Source: Cercospora beticola (lineage: Eukaryota; Ascomycota; Dothideomycetes; Mycosphaerellales; Mycosphaerellaceae). From it: a stretch of 64,000 bases of DNA. Location of the stretch: positions 2,790,001-2,854,000 of the forward strand of contig NC_088941.1 in the NCBI RefSeq assembly GCF_033473495.1, written 5' to 3'. The notes beneath the pieces are model-generated. The model did not search any database. It was not told the origin of the DNA and was given only the letters and a program-made list of their open reading frames with translations. Position numbers and translations under genes: made by a program. Within the stretch, counting starts at the first letter, position 1. Each line of letters starts with the position of its first letter. This document shows positions 35,173-45,058 of this stretch, piece by piece.

Positions 35173-35776
35173 AAAAGTGGCGAGCGAGGTTCAGATGTTC
35201 GCGTTGATGGGGCGCGGCATGTCCTGGGGCGGTCACCTCTCTGTGTGGAGGAGCTTCAGGTATACTGGCACTACAGCAAGCATGTCTGACGTGGTATATG
35301 AGTACGCTAGACTCTCACCCTTTTGAAGGCAAAACAAATAGTGTTGATGCCTTGTTCGGCCATCGTTTAGGACGTGTTTTTTTGTACAATGTCAGATACC
35401 ATTTCCTACAGTTGGAACTCACATCTCGCAGAGCGCTCGACCGTCGAGGAAGCGAAGCCAGAACAGCATACCCTCGCTTGCACAAGACCTGAAGTGCCAA
35501 AAACCCCTCGAAAAGACACTAGACCAGTCGAGCAGAATTGCTCTCCTCATGCGGGAAACATAAAGTATGCTCCTTTTGTATTTGATGGCATGATCTAGTA
35601 CATTCAGTCAGGTCAAGAGCTTCGATTTCTTCTGGCAAAGCGATGGTTTTACTCAGTATTCGAGTGATTGGAACAGTGATGTGAGCGCGAAAGAACATTT
35701 CTCTTACCTATGACCTACATGAAAGCACCCGGAACGAATCAATCAATTATCTATGACGGGAAGACGGCATCGGACC
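35173..35776. other. intergenic region
   Basis: Convergent space between the cysteine-rich protein gene and the third kinase gene. Only short frames on both strands; I see no gene. Confidence 0.5.
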
Positions 35777-37057
35777 TCAAGACCAGTCGCTCGGGGGCTG
35801 TAGCCATTCGACACGAGGCAAACGCTCACCTTTTCGAATCATCTCATCTCTCACCTTTCGAATCTGATGCACAAGGGGCAATACACCGGTCTTTGGATCG
35901 AAATCAGCAGAAGCACGGTTCTCGACTTCAGGAATCAGACACTTTTGCATGATCTCCAGAAGTCCATCAACCTCAAGATACTCAGGCGAGATTTTCATTT
36001 TGAGCGGATCTTTTCCGATCGCCCATCTCGAGATTGTTTCTCTGTTGAAACCGCTGTTCGCGGCCATGATGTATAGAACATGACCCAGGGAGTAGATGTC
36101 TGCCGCTGTGGTCCGGTTGCGACTGATGGTGTAGTAGACTTCGGTTATGTCTTCGTCGGCTTCTAATTTTCCGGCATCTTGCGCCTGCTGGGTCAGTTTC
36201 TGGTCTTCTGGAGCGAAGTAATTTGGCGTTCCGGCTCCTGTTTCGTATAAAGTCTCACCTACGACGCGAGCGTGGCCAAAATCTGCCAAGACTAGAGACG
36301 GTAATCCACCAATTGAATCTGTGGAGTTCTTCAAGAAAATGTTCTCGCCCTTTATATCGTTGTGTATGACAGGGCGAAATTTTGGGTCTTGGGTGTATTT
36401 TCCTCCGCCGACATGGCGTAATCCGTGGTGGATATACGCACAGGCGTCAAAGAGTTCGACGATTGTGTGGAGGAGGAAGAGTACGGGAACGTGGGTTTCA
36501 CGAGTTAGCCACCAGTGCGATAGTTGGTTGAAGAGATCGCCGCCAGAACAGTATTCGAGAACGATGTAGTGTCGACCCGGGTTCGACGAGTCATGGATGG
36601 CTTCGTGGTGGAAGATGATGTTCGGATGCGGTTGCAAGACGCTTTCAATGACATACGACTCCGTTGGAGGATGGGAACGTTCTGAAGGCGGAGCTGGCTC
36701 AGTATGCTTCACGACGTAGGACTTATCAGTCTTGGGATGGTGAGAGAGGTATACTTGCCCGCCGGACGACTCTTGGAGGATTTCGGATGCCTTTTCGGAG
36801 GAGAGAGGTGGGGTGGTGTAGGTTGCTGTGTGCTCCTTGTACAACGCCACGATCGTGGAGGTTGGCGTTCTCCCGAGGACGTTCGAGGTTGGGGTCAGCG
36901 AGCGAATTGTCTTTAACAGCGCCTTGGAGGCTGACCCAATGAACGATTGGCCCCTTGCGGATTGAGCCTGATAAGACTGTGCCATGTCAGATGTGGATGA
37001 AAGCGTGGTGCTTACCGTGGTTTGTTTCCTGACCAGCAGGGACGGCATTGGAGACAT
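35777..37057 (-). CDS. protein kinase with HND catalytic loop
   Basis: An open frame of 426 residues. The N-terminus is Ser/Thr-rich. The kinase domain starts near 92, where the glycine loop is degenerate (ILQESSGGQVYLS). The lysine lies in SYVVKHTEP (about 115), the catalytic loop is VIHNDIKGENIF (about 237), DFG lies in LADFGHAR (about 258), and the activation end is GTPNYFAPED. HRD is HND, but the catalytic Asp, Lys and Asn are kept, so activity is plausible. GLRHVGGGKYTQDP and the RLPRVEWLQPP end match the paralogue at 28660. A GTAAGC...ACAG pair near the start (36977-37015, 39 bp, in frame) may be a very short intron removing 13 residues. Substrate unknown. Confidence 0.82.
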   Translation of the reverse strand: MSPMPSLLVRKQTTVSTTLSSTSDMAQSYQAQSARGQSFIGSASKALLKTIRSLTPTSNVLGRTPTSTIVALYKEHTATYTTPPLSSEKASEILQESSGGQVYLSHHPKTDKSYVVKHTEPAPPSERSHPPTESYVIESVLQPHPNIIFHHEAIHDSSNPGRHYIVLEYCSGGDLFNQLSHWWLTRETHVPVLFLLHTIVELFDACAYIHHGLRHVGGGKYTQDPKFRPVIHNDIKGENIFLKNSTDSIGGLPSLVLADFGHARVVGETLYETGAGTPNYFAPEDQKLTQQAQDAGKLEADEDITEVYYTISRNRTTAADIYSLGHVLYIMAANSGFNRETISRWAIGKDPLKMKISPEYLEVDGLLEIMQKCLIPEVENRASADFDPKTGVLPLVHQIRKVRDEMIRKGERLPRVEWLQPPSDWS

Positions 37058-38213
37058 TGGTTTTCGAGATGGTCTTTCAAGCTTTCACTCTGTCTTCTTG
37101 CGTCTTTGGATGTAGATCGAAGAGCGTCGAGCGGGCTTGAGAGTACCGTCTTAGGATTGCGCTGAGACGAGGAATTTGCATAAAAGGCTTGATGAGCAAT
37201 ATGTACTTTACCAATGGCTTTGATAAGTTCGGAAGGACAATGTCTTTGTTATACAAAGGACGCTTTCTTTCATCCCTGGTCTACTCTTCTATGTCTCTGG
37301 ACAAAGAGAACTTGCAAGCCATCGCACATGAGCGTGAGATGCAGTGGGAAGGAAGGGGCATGCAAGGGCTGCGCAGTGATTCTGCTCAGCTGATGAAATC
37401 GTCCCAGCGAATGGCCTGTGCTGGCGTCTTGTGAATGCTTCTTCCACTGCGATGACCTGAATGTCGATGCACGATGCTCGTGTGGCTCACGCCGTCTGTT
37501 GTGCTGAGAGTCCGTCCATTCCGGCTCGAAGTAGTACATAGGTTCAAATTGCGCTCAACTACCTTGTCGCCGACTGCTTGTAGGATCGAGTCAAGTTCGC
37601 GAATGCGCGACGCTGCCCCATGATAATGTCGTATCGACAAAAAACACGGCACGACCATGCAGATGTGCAGCGCTGTCGAATGAATGATGACGCAGAATGC
37701 AACAACTAGCGTTCATTCATGGTCGCAGTTGATGAGGAGATGATCAGCGAGGATAATGTTTAAAAAATGCTTGAATTTCACGCACGCTGAATGTGCATAC
37801 GCTGCAAACTAGAAGTACAAAAACATGTCGCCGATATCTGAACACCCCAAAGGAGACCTCATCAAAACTCCCTCTGATACTTCATTCCTAGAGCTCTGTC
37901 GATATATCGCTATTGTCGAAGTACTGTTTACCTCCGTGGGAACAAGATTTCCAGCGTTTCGTACGAGATAAGGATGTTCTTCATGACATGCGACGCCGAC
38001 CCATGTGGCGCCGACCCAATGCTCCGTCACGTCGCTCGTTATCGTGAGGTGAAGATGTGTAGGTCCCAGTGCTATTGTATCAAGCATGTTTGATGTGTGT
38101 GGAGTCCAAGAGCGCCAGTTCCATTCAGATGATAAGGAAATAAGAGAACGCTCGCTAAGTGGGACAAGAGTGGTGTGTAATTGCGTCCTTGAAATCGTAT
38201 TACAAGCGGTCGA
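37058..38213. other. upstream region of third kinase and gene-poor flank
   Basis: About 1.15 kb. It contains a weak third match to the NRPS-flanking repeat at about 37409-37430 (GAATGGCCTGTGCTGGCGTCTT against GAATGAGCTGTGCTGACGTCTT). No gene with recognisable features is present on either strand. Confidence 0.4.
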
Positions 38214-38524
38214 CTATGATGATGTCGAGCTGACGGAGCCTCGACTTGACTCAGTTGATAAAGAAGCGGGCTCTGTTGATGATGAAGCGGCGGATCGGCG
38301 TCGTGATGAGGCGGTGGCCATTTCGAATTGTTGCTTGGTGTGTTGGTGCATGAGTCTGGGAGGATGGATTAGTCATGTTCACGGAACGGAGAATATGTTC
38401 GAGCTCACCTTTGATATGAGCATCGTGCGTCGTCTGGGTTGGAGAGATCGAATTGCTGCGCGAAATGGTCCTCTGCCCTGGTGGCATCGACGAAGCCGTT
38501 GGTTTGATAGGTGGCAGCAGACAT
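38214..38524 (-). CDS. small spliced protein of a probable conserved fungal family
   Basis: Two exons on the minus strand (38409-38524 and 38214-38355) give 85 residues. The 53-bp intron has a GTGAGC donor, a CATGACTAAT branch and a CCCAG acceptor. The protein begins MSAATYQTNGFVDATRAEDH and continues FAQQFDLSNPDDARCSYQR, LMHQHTKQQFEMATASSRRR, then a Ser/Thr-rich end. I believe similar short proteins with F-DLS-P-A---Y--LM--HTK-QFE-A occur widely in ascomycetes, but I cannot name one. The helical acidic-basic core and unstructured Ser tail suggest a small soluble protein. The opposite strand is also open across part of this locus, but lacks splice signals and composition to match. Confidence 0.62.
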
Positions 38525-39530
38525 TGTGGAGGTAGTTTGATGAAACTTGTGTTCGTGTCTTGATATGGGTGTTTCGGACGAACAGAAGTTGTCTTGAGGC
38601 TCTGCGATGCTTTGACTGTATCTGAGGTGCGATTTCGAATTGATGCTAGTCAGAAAACACTCTGGGAGCTCAGCTATGTATATCAGTTCAGAGGAAGGGA
38701 GAGTGCAGTCCCCCGTTGATTGGATAACAGTATAGCGGGGACCCTGCGTCAGAGCGGCAGACAGATCTGCCTAGCACGATGTAATTGGCGCCACCCACCT
38801 GTCCCAAGCGAAGCAGGAGCTCTGACTATCCCAGCACTCTCTGGTTGAGCCGCACGAGGTGAAGGATTGCTTGGTGGGACTGCTGGAAAGTGACGAGGCG
38901 ACAGAGCAGGAGTTCCGAGCACACGATCCTTAGTTTCGGTGAGCAGGCTGTTGACTGGCTCGATAGTGAGTCCCAACGGACGAGGCCGCCCATCGAGAGC
39001 CGGAAGGGGGAAAGTCTCCATCGCCGTCATGCATGAATTGCAGATCGCATGACGCCGGCTGCGGAGAACTTGCACCCTGAAGACCCTGCGGCTCTGCAAC
39101 GGTGGGCGTTTTTCTGCGCCCGTGGCAACGACACTTTTCGAATCATGACGACGAGGGTTCAGCCCTGCACTTGTCTCATGGTCTGGCTATGGTATGCATG
39201 TGCATGACAATTGTCTCTCTTGGAAATTGTTCTGGAACTCTGCACATCAGCAGACTTTTGATAATCGCTTGGCGAACGCATATTGTATACAGTACGTTCG
39301 CACAATCGCATTCAGAGTAACGTGAATGGTCGCAGGAGGAGCTGTCTTGCAGATGAAGTCAGTGTGGATCTGCAATAAGTCCCGCTGACGTTCGAAGCAC
39401 CGACGAGTCGGAACGTTGGTGTGGAGAATCCTAACTAGTTAGGGGAGATGGCACGTCGCTTGGCTCGTGATGCTTGACGACGCAAGATTCCGTCCAGATT
39501 TTTATTTCCTTACGCACCGTGGCACCACAA

Positions 39531-40200
39531 CTAGTCGACCCAGGGCGCCACTTTCTTCACATATCCTGGAATGCAGAAACCGAGCGAGCCGAGGTAGGCA
39601 GTGTCTCGCCCGCCATTCGGTGCGCCAGTGAGACGCAAATTGTTACTGTCCAGCAGTCCAGTGTCATGGTGGTAAGTCTCATTGCTGATGCGTGTAGCAC
39701 ATCCGGACACAGTCACGCCATAACGCATCGTGTAGCACCAACATGCCATTAGCGTGTGCTCGCCAAGTTCAACAGCCTTACCGAACGGCAATGTCATCCG
39801 TCACACTCATTAGCCGCTCACCAAGAAAAATGTGTCCAGCTGTTCCACATAGGGCGCGGAACCGGCCATCCACTCCAGCTTCCCACAAATTTCATATCGA
39901 AGCTGTGCGTAAGGTCCTCGAAAGGTGCCCACCGGGCAAGATGGAAAGCTTGTTCGATCTTATCGTAATGGCGCCCAATCACGATGCCCTGTACAACACT
40001 TGCGACTGATGTAAGACGTCGTTGTCAGGACTCATTCCTCAAAAACAGCGGCTCGTCGCTCATCAGTGTCTTGTCATGCTCCTTCAACGTAACAACTGCC
40101 ATCTTGTTTTGGAGCAGCACGCGTGCTCTCGCCGCATACACAATTCGGCCCCTCCACATCACCCATCGATTGTGGTCCATCAACAAAGGCCATCAGCGAC
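39531..40200 (-). pseudogene. possible broken gene, unknown family
   Basis: Reading the minus strand, an ATG near 40178 opens MDHNRWVMWRGRIVYAARAR to a TGA after LMSDEPLFLRNES. The same frame resumes directly after that stop as GIVIGRHYDKIEQAFHLARW and WSGWPVPRPMWNSWTHFSW. A shifted frame then ends with LRLTGAPNGGRDTAYLGSLG and CIPGYVKKVAPWVD. Composition is protein-like, but no intron set removes the stops cleanly. It is either a decayed gene or chance; the opposite strand also has open frames. Confidence 0.22.
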
Positions 40201-40840
40201 TCTCAGCCGCACGTCATGCGACCGAGATATGATCGCCTTTGCATTGTCGCAGCCGTCTATATTGCTTGCACAGCTTGCGTGGGCCGCGTGCAGTTGCCCG
40301 GTGCCCCATTTCCGACGCTCATCGAAGATGATAGCCGCGATAAGTGCTCACAGTGACCAGCAATGAACGCATTGTCTCCATGTCAGGTCGGTTACACTGC
40401 TCTGAAATGAGAGCTCTTTCGCCAGAAATGGACCTAGCTCTTTCTGTGCTTCTTCAGAGCCGCCTGGGTGTCCTTACGTGCCACGCGTGCATGTGCCTCT
40501 TCGTTTGTCCCTTGTTCAGCAGGCTAGCGTCATGCGTGCAACCGTAAGCTGAGGTACGTTTCAAAATAAGGGTGCTGGCCTGGGCCCGTTCATGTGGTGT
40601 ACGCAATGAGCAAACCATGACGCTAAAGTGCACATCACTGATTTTCCCTGTGACGAAGTGAGCCAAAATTGCACATCCTTCATACATCACTTCTTCCAGA
40701 ACACGGGCAGCGCTTGTATCTGTGATCGATGTCCCTTTCGCTCTGGCAAATAACCCGCAGGCTCTTCGCTTCTTCAGTTATAACTTCAGCAATGGCTTGG
40801 CTCTGCGGACTACGATACGAATATTTCGATCAGTGACAAC

Positions 40841-41089
40841 ATGTCTGGCGACGCGACTTCGCAATGTGCAGTATATTCTGGACTTGCCAGTTCAGTCGAG
40901 CTCAGTCTCAGCGATTCGGCTCGACGTCGTGTTGAATCGCATGCTCTTTTGCCAATTACTGCTCTGGCCGCGAACTTGACCATTCTGTCGCTTCGACATG
41001 GCGCAGTGACATCTGGACGACAGCGCCAACTGCGCAATCTATTCGCAGAGATACTCATCGACTCGGTAGGTCGCAAATACTGGTACTAG
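40841..41089 (+). CDS. possible small hypothetical protein
   Basis: An ATG-initiated frame of 82 codons with a mixed, protein-like composition (SVELSLSDSARRRVESHALL, then RQLRNLFAEILIDSVGRKYW). No signal peptide, motif or family is seen. It lies 380 bp upstream of MTHFR, and the reverse strand is also open across it, so it may be spurious. Confidence 0.22.
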   Translation: MSGDATSQCAVYSGLASSVELSLSDSARRRVESHALLPITALAANLTILSLRHGAVTSGRQRQLRNLFAEILIDSVGRKYWY

Positions 41090-41472
41090 GCTCGTTCTAC
41101 CCGTGTAGAGATGGGTTTGCTGTCGGGAGATGATCGCCCTGGATGTTGCTGTGCAGAGCGTGTCTTCGTTTACTGTAGAACCTAGCCGGATCCATGGCGA
41201 AGTCCCTTCTATACCATTGTGCTGCCACCGACTGTTGTTGTTGATGAATGGTGTGCAACTTCGAATGTATGACGAGTGAAGAGTTTGAGCAGGCCATGTC
41301 GCCTAAAACCGGCGAGATCCGGTCTTTGATGATGGCGTGCAAGTGCCGTGCGTGTGGTGGGCACTTGTGTCGATAGAGCGCTTCGGGAACCTCACTTTGT
41401 TCCACTACATCATGCCCGATCCGCCCACCACCACCACACCGAGCAGACATCTCCTCCTGCTCCACCGCGACA

Positions 41473-43485
41473 ATGGATAAACTCACCGACAAGATCGCCG
41501 CCCTCCCGCCCGACGCCACCTACTTCTCGCTCGAGTTCTTCCCGCCGAAAACCCAGCAGGGCTTTTCTAACCTCAATGCCCGCCTCTCGCGCATGGCGCA
41601 TTCGCTGCGCCCGCTCTTCGTCAATGTAACATGGGGTGCTGGCGGCAGCACATCTGTCAAGTCGCTGGCTCTGGCAGAGGTCACGCAGCGGGAGTTGGGC
41701 TTGACAACATGTTTGCACCTGACATGCACGAATATGTCGAGGAAACTCATTGATGAGGCATTGGACCAGGCGAAAGTGCTGGGCATCCGAAACATACTGG
41801 CTCTGCGTGGTGATCCACCCAGAAGTGATGAATACAGGGACGACAGCTTGCCAGATGCTGGTGAGGACGACAGCAACAAGGACTTCACATGGGCTGTAGA
41901 TCTCGTGCGCTACATACGGAAGCAGTACGGCGACTACTTCTGTGTTGGTGTAGCAGGATACCCAGAGGGACACTCAGACCAGTCACACCCAGAACATCAA
42001 TCTGTCGAGCATGACCTGCCCTATCTCGTGGAGAAGACGGCGGCTGGCGCAGATTTTATAATGACTCAACTTTTCTACGATGTTGGCGCATACCAGAAGT
42101 ACGAAAAGCGATTGCGAGAGCACGAGTCGGGCCTGTTCAAGAAGATACCAATCATACCTGGTCTCATGCCAGTGCAGAGCTACCAGATCCTGCGTCGCAC
42201 GACGAAGCTCAGTCACGCTGCGCTGCCGCAGGAGATCCTCAAACGATTTGAAGCAGTCAAGGGTGATGACGAGGCTGTCAAGAGAGTAGGTGTCGATGTG
42301 CTCAGTGAAATTGTGGACACGATGAAGCATTCCGAATTTGCAGGCCCTCGCGGATTCCACTTCTACACATTGAACCTGGAGAAAGTGGTCACGCAGATTC
42401 TGGAACGGAATGATCTCATCCCACCATCTACGCCGGAGGTGGAGCTAAATCTGGAAAACCAAGCTGTTGCGGTAGAGGAGACAGATGATTTTGTCATTGT
42501 CGAAGACGCCAAGAAGCAGCAGCATCGCAGGAAGTCATCAATGGCTAATTCAAATCCTCGGAATCGAGTCATCATATCGCATACGCGGGCATCAAGTACG
42601 AGCAGTAATCGACCTGCTTCCGCTTATGAGGCGTTTGATGACGAAGCTGGTGTGCCCAAAGAAAAGATCAACAGCCGCGCCAACACTCTTGCCATCTCAG
42701 AAGGGGAAGGCGCTTTGGGGCGGGAAGCCACCTGGGACGAGTTCCCCAACGGCAGATGGGGTGATGCGAGATCGCCCGCGTACGGGCAGATAGATGGATA
42801 TGGTGTCAGTCTCCATGTCAGCGTGCCAGAGGCCAGGAAGCTATGGGGCGAGCCGAAGTCTGTGGAAGACATCTCAGCATGTTTCCGTCGACATCTCGAG
42901 GGCGAGATTGACAGCATGCCTTGGTCTGAGGAAACTTTACAACCGGAGACGTTGACGATCAAGAACGAGCTTCTCAGCTTGATCAACAAAGGATGGTGGA
43001 CTGTCGCTTCTCAGCCAGCAGTGAACGGCATCCGATCTACGGATCCTGTTTTCGGATGGGGTCCTAGAAACGGATTTATCTTCCAGAAGCCTTTCGTGGA
43101 GTTCTTCATTCCAAATGATGAATGGCAGAAGTTGCAGACAAGACTGATCGAGAACCCTCAGATCACATACTTTGCCGGTAACGCAAAGCACGAATTCTTC
43201 AGCAACGATACCGACTCTGTGAACCCGGTAACCTGGGGCACTTTCACGGGCAAAGAGATCATTACCCCCACGATTATCGAGGCGGTGTCATTCAAAGCTT
43301 GGTGTGAGGAAGCTTTTGGCATATGGAATGAATGGCAACGGGTTTACAAGCCCGGATCGGAGAGCAGCAAGCTACTTGAGCGCATTCGCAAGGACTACTG
43401 GTTGGTCAGTGTGATTCATCATGGTTTCCTGGAGCCGGGAGCTTTGTGGAACGACTTGTTAGATGAGAACAGCAATGGGGTATGA
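41473..43485 (+). CDS. MTHFR: methylenetetrahydrofolate reductase
   Basis: One exon of 670 residues, the normal length for eukaryotic MTHFR. The N-terminal TIM-barrel catalytic domain begins YFSLEFFPPKTQQGFSNL, with the catalytic Glu in EFFPPKT. It continues VNVTWGAGGST, LTCTNMS, NILALRGDPPR and ADFIMTQLFYD, and ends with the FAD/folate-binding PIIPGLMPVQSY region. A linker with Ser-rich and basic residues (about 340-380) leads to the C-terminal regulatory domain (about 400-665: ARSPAYGQIDGYGVSL, GWWTVASQPAVNG). It reduces 5,10-methylene-THF to 5-methyl-THF for methionine synthesis in the cytosol. Fungi usually have two isozymes (yeast Met12 and Met13). I do not assign which one this is. Confidence 0.95.
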   Translation: MDKLTDKIAALPPDATYFSLEFFPPKTQQGFSNLNARLSRMAHSLRPLFVNVTWGAGGSTSVKSLALAEVTQRELGLTTCLHLTCTNMSRKLIDEALDQAKVLGIRNILALRGDPPRSDEYRDDSLPDAGEDDSNKDFTWAVDLVRYIRKQYGDYFCVGVAGYPEGHSDQSHPEHQSVEHDLPYLVEKTAAGADFIMTQLFYDVGAYQKYEKRLREHESGLFKKIPIIPGLMPVQSYQILRRTTKLSHAALPQEILKRFEAVKGDDEAVKRVGVDVLSEIVDTMKHSEFAGPRGFHFYTLNLEKVVTQILERNDLIPPSTPEVELNLENQAVAVEETDDFVIVEDAKKQQHRRKSSMANSNPRNRVIISHTRASSTSSNRPASAYEAFDDEAGVPKEKINSRANTLAISEGEGALGREATWDEFPNGRWGDARSPAYGQIDGYGVSLHVSVPEARKLWGEPKSVEDISACFRRHLEGEIDSMPWSEETLQPETLTIKNELLSLINKGWWTVASQPAVNGIRSTDPVFGWGPRNGFIFQKPFVEFFIPNDEWQKLQTRLIENPQITYFAGNAKHEFFSNDTDSVNPVTWGTFTGKEIITPTIIEAVSFKAWCEEAFGIWNEWQRVYKPGSESSKLLERIRKDYWLVSVIHHGFLEPGALWNDLLDENSNGV

Positions 43486-43894
43486 AGTGATGATGGCGCA
43501 TTTCTAGCATAGCGATGATAGTGCGTAGTTGAGTATGCATAAGCTGTTCTTTTTTCTCCTTCTAGCTTCGTATGTTACACCGTGTCGCGTGATCGTGTCT
43601 CATCGCCTGCAGCTGCAGCTGCATCGTACCTGCTTGGCCCTAATTCGCTAGTTGCCAACCTAAAATTTGAGCCGCATTGACTCGTGCCTGGATCATTATT
43701 AGGTAACGCACCCTGTGCACCCAGGAAAACTATGTTGGTGACTCCAACGACATCATCTCTACTCACATCAAGAAATCACTACTATTGCTGCTCATCATAC
43801 GCGCTCACTCTGAAGCAACCCAAGCCGCAATCAACAGCCAGAGGTCCAAATTTCACCCACAGGACGCGAAACGCGTCCGCCACACCTCGCGACA
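43486..43894. promoter_or_regulatory. intergenic region between MTHFR and PQ-loop gene
   Basis: About 400 bp holding the MTHFR 3' flank and the promoter side of the PQ-loop gene. A palindromic GCAGCTGCAGCTGC run is at about 43610-43623. No gene seen. Confidence 0.45.
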
Positions 43895-45058
43895 ATGTTT
43901 CCGCCATCCGGCAGCTACAGCGTAGACATTGAAGCCATCTCGGGAATCTGCGGTTCCATTTCCATCGCCTGCTGGGTCGTCGTCTTCTCTCCTCAAATTA
44001 TCGAAAATTTCCGAAGAAGTTCTGCTGAAGGCTTGAGTGTCGAATTCATCATCATCTGGCTTCTCGGAGATATCTTCAATATTCTTGGCGCTGTCCTGCA
44101 AAATGTTTTGGCTACGATGTTGATTTTGGCGATTTATTATACTTTGGCGGATGTTGTGCTGTTGGCGCAGTATTTTTATTATACGGGTTTTCGATTGAGG
44201 GATCCGAAGCCTGTGAAGGGTGGGAATGGAACGGTGGAGGATGGTGTTGGAGGGCCTACGGAGAGGTCGCCGTTGATTTCTAATGGAACTGCGAATGGCC
44301 ATACGAGCCCTACGAGAAGGCATGCGAGTGCGGCTGATGTCGAAGTGCGCGCTCGCTCAAGCTCTGCTTTCAGAGAGCGCCTTGCCAGCCTCGATTTTAC
44401 GCACTCTTCGCCAGCCGTGCCAATTCACGCACAACCAAAGAACGCCAAAGACGCTGATGCGCTCAAGCCACATCAGCCAAGGACCTTACTTCAATCAGTT
44501 CTGTTCAATGGCACTGCAATTCTGCTCGTTGTCCTAGCCGGTATTGCGGGCTACTACCTCACTCCATCCACTCCCGAGGACAAGCGCGGAAATCCTGCGA
44601 AAGAGCAAGCCGACAGCCTTCAATTCAGCACATGGGGACAAGTCTTTGGCTACATCTGCGCTGTTCTGTATCTCGGCAGTCGCGTTCCTCAGCTCTTGCT
44701 CAACTACCGAAGGAAGTCTACCGAAGGCTTGAACGCGCTCTTCTTCCTCTTCGCATGCATCGGAAACCTGACCTATGTTTGCTCCATCTTTGCTTTCAAC
44801 CCGATCTGCAGCCGGCACCGCCATGGCCATTGGCAGTCCAGTCAATGCCAGCCCGGAGAGGCTTCAAGTATCTATGGCCGATACATCCTGGTCAACTTGA
44901 GCTGGCTCATCGGCAGCTTGGGCACTCTCTTCCTGGACTTCGCGGTCTTTGTTCAGTTCTGGATATATCGCGACAGCAACGCGCCCGAAGTTGACTCAGC
45001 TAACGAAACGCTCGTTGACTCGGACGATGATCGCGGCAGAGACGCAAGCTCACGCTAG
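43895..45058 (+). CDS. PQ-loop vacuolar/lysosomal amino-acid transporter (Ypq1-like)
   Basis: One exon, 387 residues, seven predicted transmembrane helices. Two PQ-loop repeats are visible: ACWVVVFSPQIIENFRRSS (about 26-44) and YLGSRVPQLLLNYRRKSTEG (about 258-278). Each starts a helical hairpin, followed by SVEFIIIWLLGDIFNILGA and NALFFLFACIGNLTYVCSIF. A hydrophilic loop of about 100 residues (Ser/Thr-rich) splits the two halves, as in fungal Ypq/Rtc2 and Stm1 proteins. These export cationic amino acids (Lys, Arg, His) from the vacuole and correspond to animal PQLC2. The final residues are acidic (SDDDRGRD). Location in the vacuolar membrane is inferred from the family. Confidence 0.9.
   Translation: MFPPSGSYSVDIEAISGICGSISIACWVVVFSPQIIENFRRSSAEGLSVEFIIIWLLGDIFNILGAVLQNVLATMLILAIYYTLADVVLLAQYFYYTGFRLRDPKPVKGGNGTVEDGVGGPTERSPLISNGTANGHTSPTRRHASAADVEVRARSSSAFRERLASLDFTHSSPAVPIHAQPKNAKDADALKPHQPRTLLQSVLFNGTAILLVVLAGIAGYYLTPSTPEDKRGNPAKEQADSLQFSTWGQVFGYICAVLYLGSRVPQLLLNYRRKSTEGLNALFFLFACIGNLTYVCSIFAFNPICSRHRHGHWQSSQCQPGEASSIYGRYILVNLSWLIGSLGTLFLDFAVFVQFWIYRDSNAPEVDSANETLVDSDDDRGRDASSR

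Larger units (their letters stand above)
38525..41472. other. gene-poor region upstream of MTHFR
   Basis: Nearly 3 kb without a confident gene. It contains minus-strand coding-looking segments broken by stops (39531-40200) and a plus-strand 82-codon frame (40841-41089). The last few hundred bases before 41473 are the MTHFR promoter side. Confidence 0.4.

Noticed and set aside
37386..37658. Minus-strand frame containing SRIRELDSILQAVGDKVVER
   Set aside because: A short helical-looking stretch only; the rest is His/Ser/Arg-rich and there is no supporting start or intron.
38705..38745. GTCCCC ... GGGGAC inverted repeat
   Set aside because: A six-base stem with a loop of over 20 bases, in intergenic DNA; no sign of a terminator or structured RNA.
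38749..39099. Minus-strand frame of 116 codons rich in Pro, Arg and Ala
   Set aside because: Composition follows base content; no motif, signal peptide or splice context.
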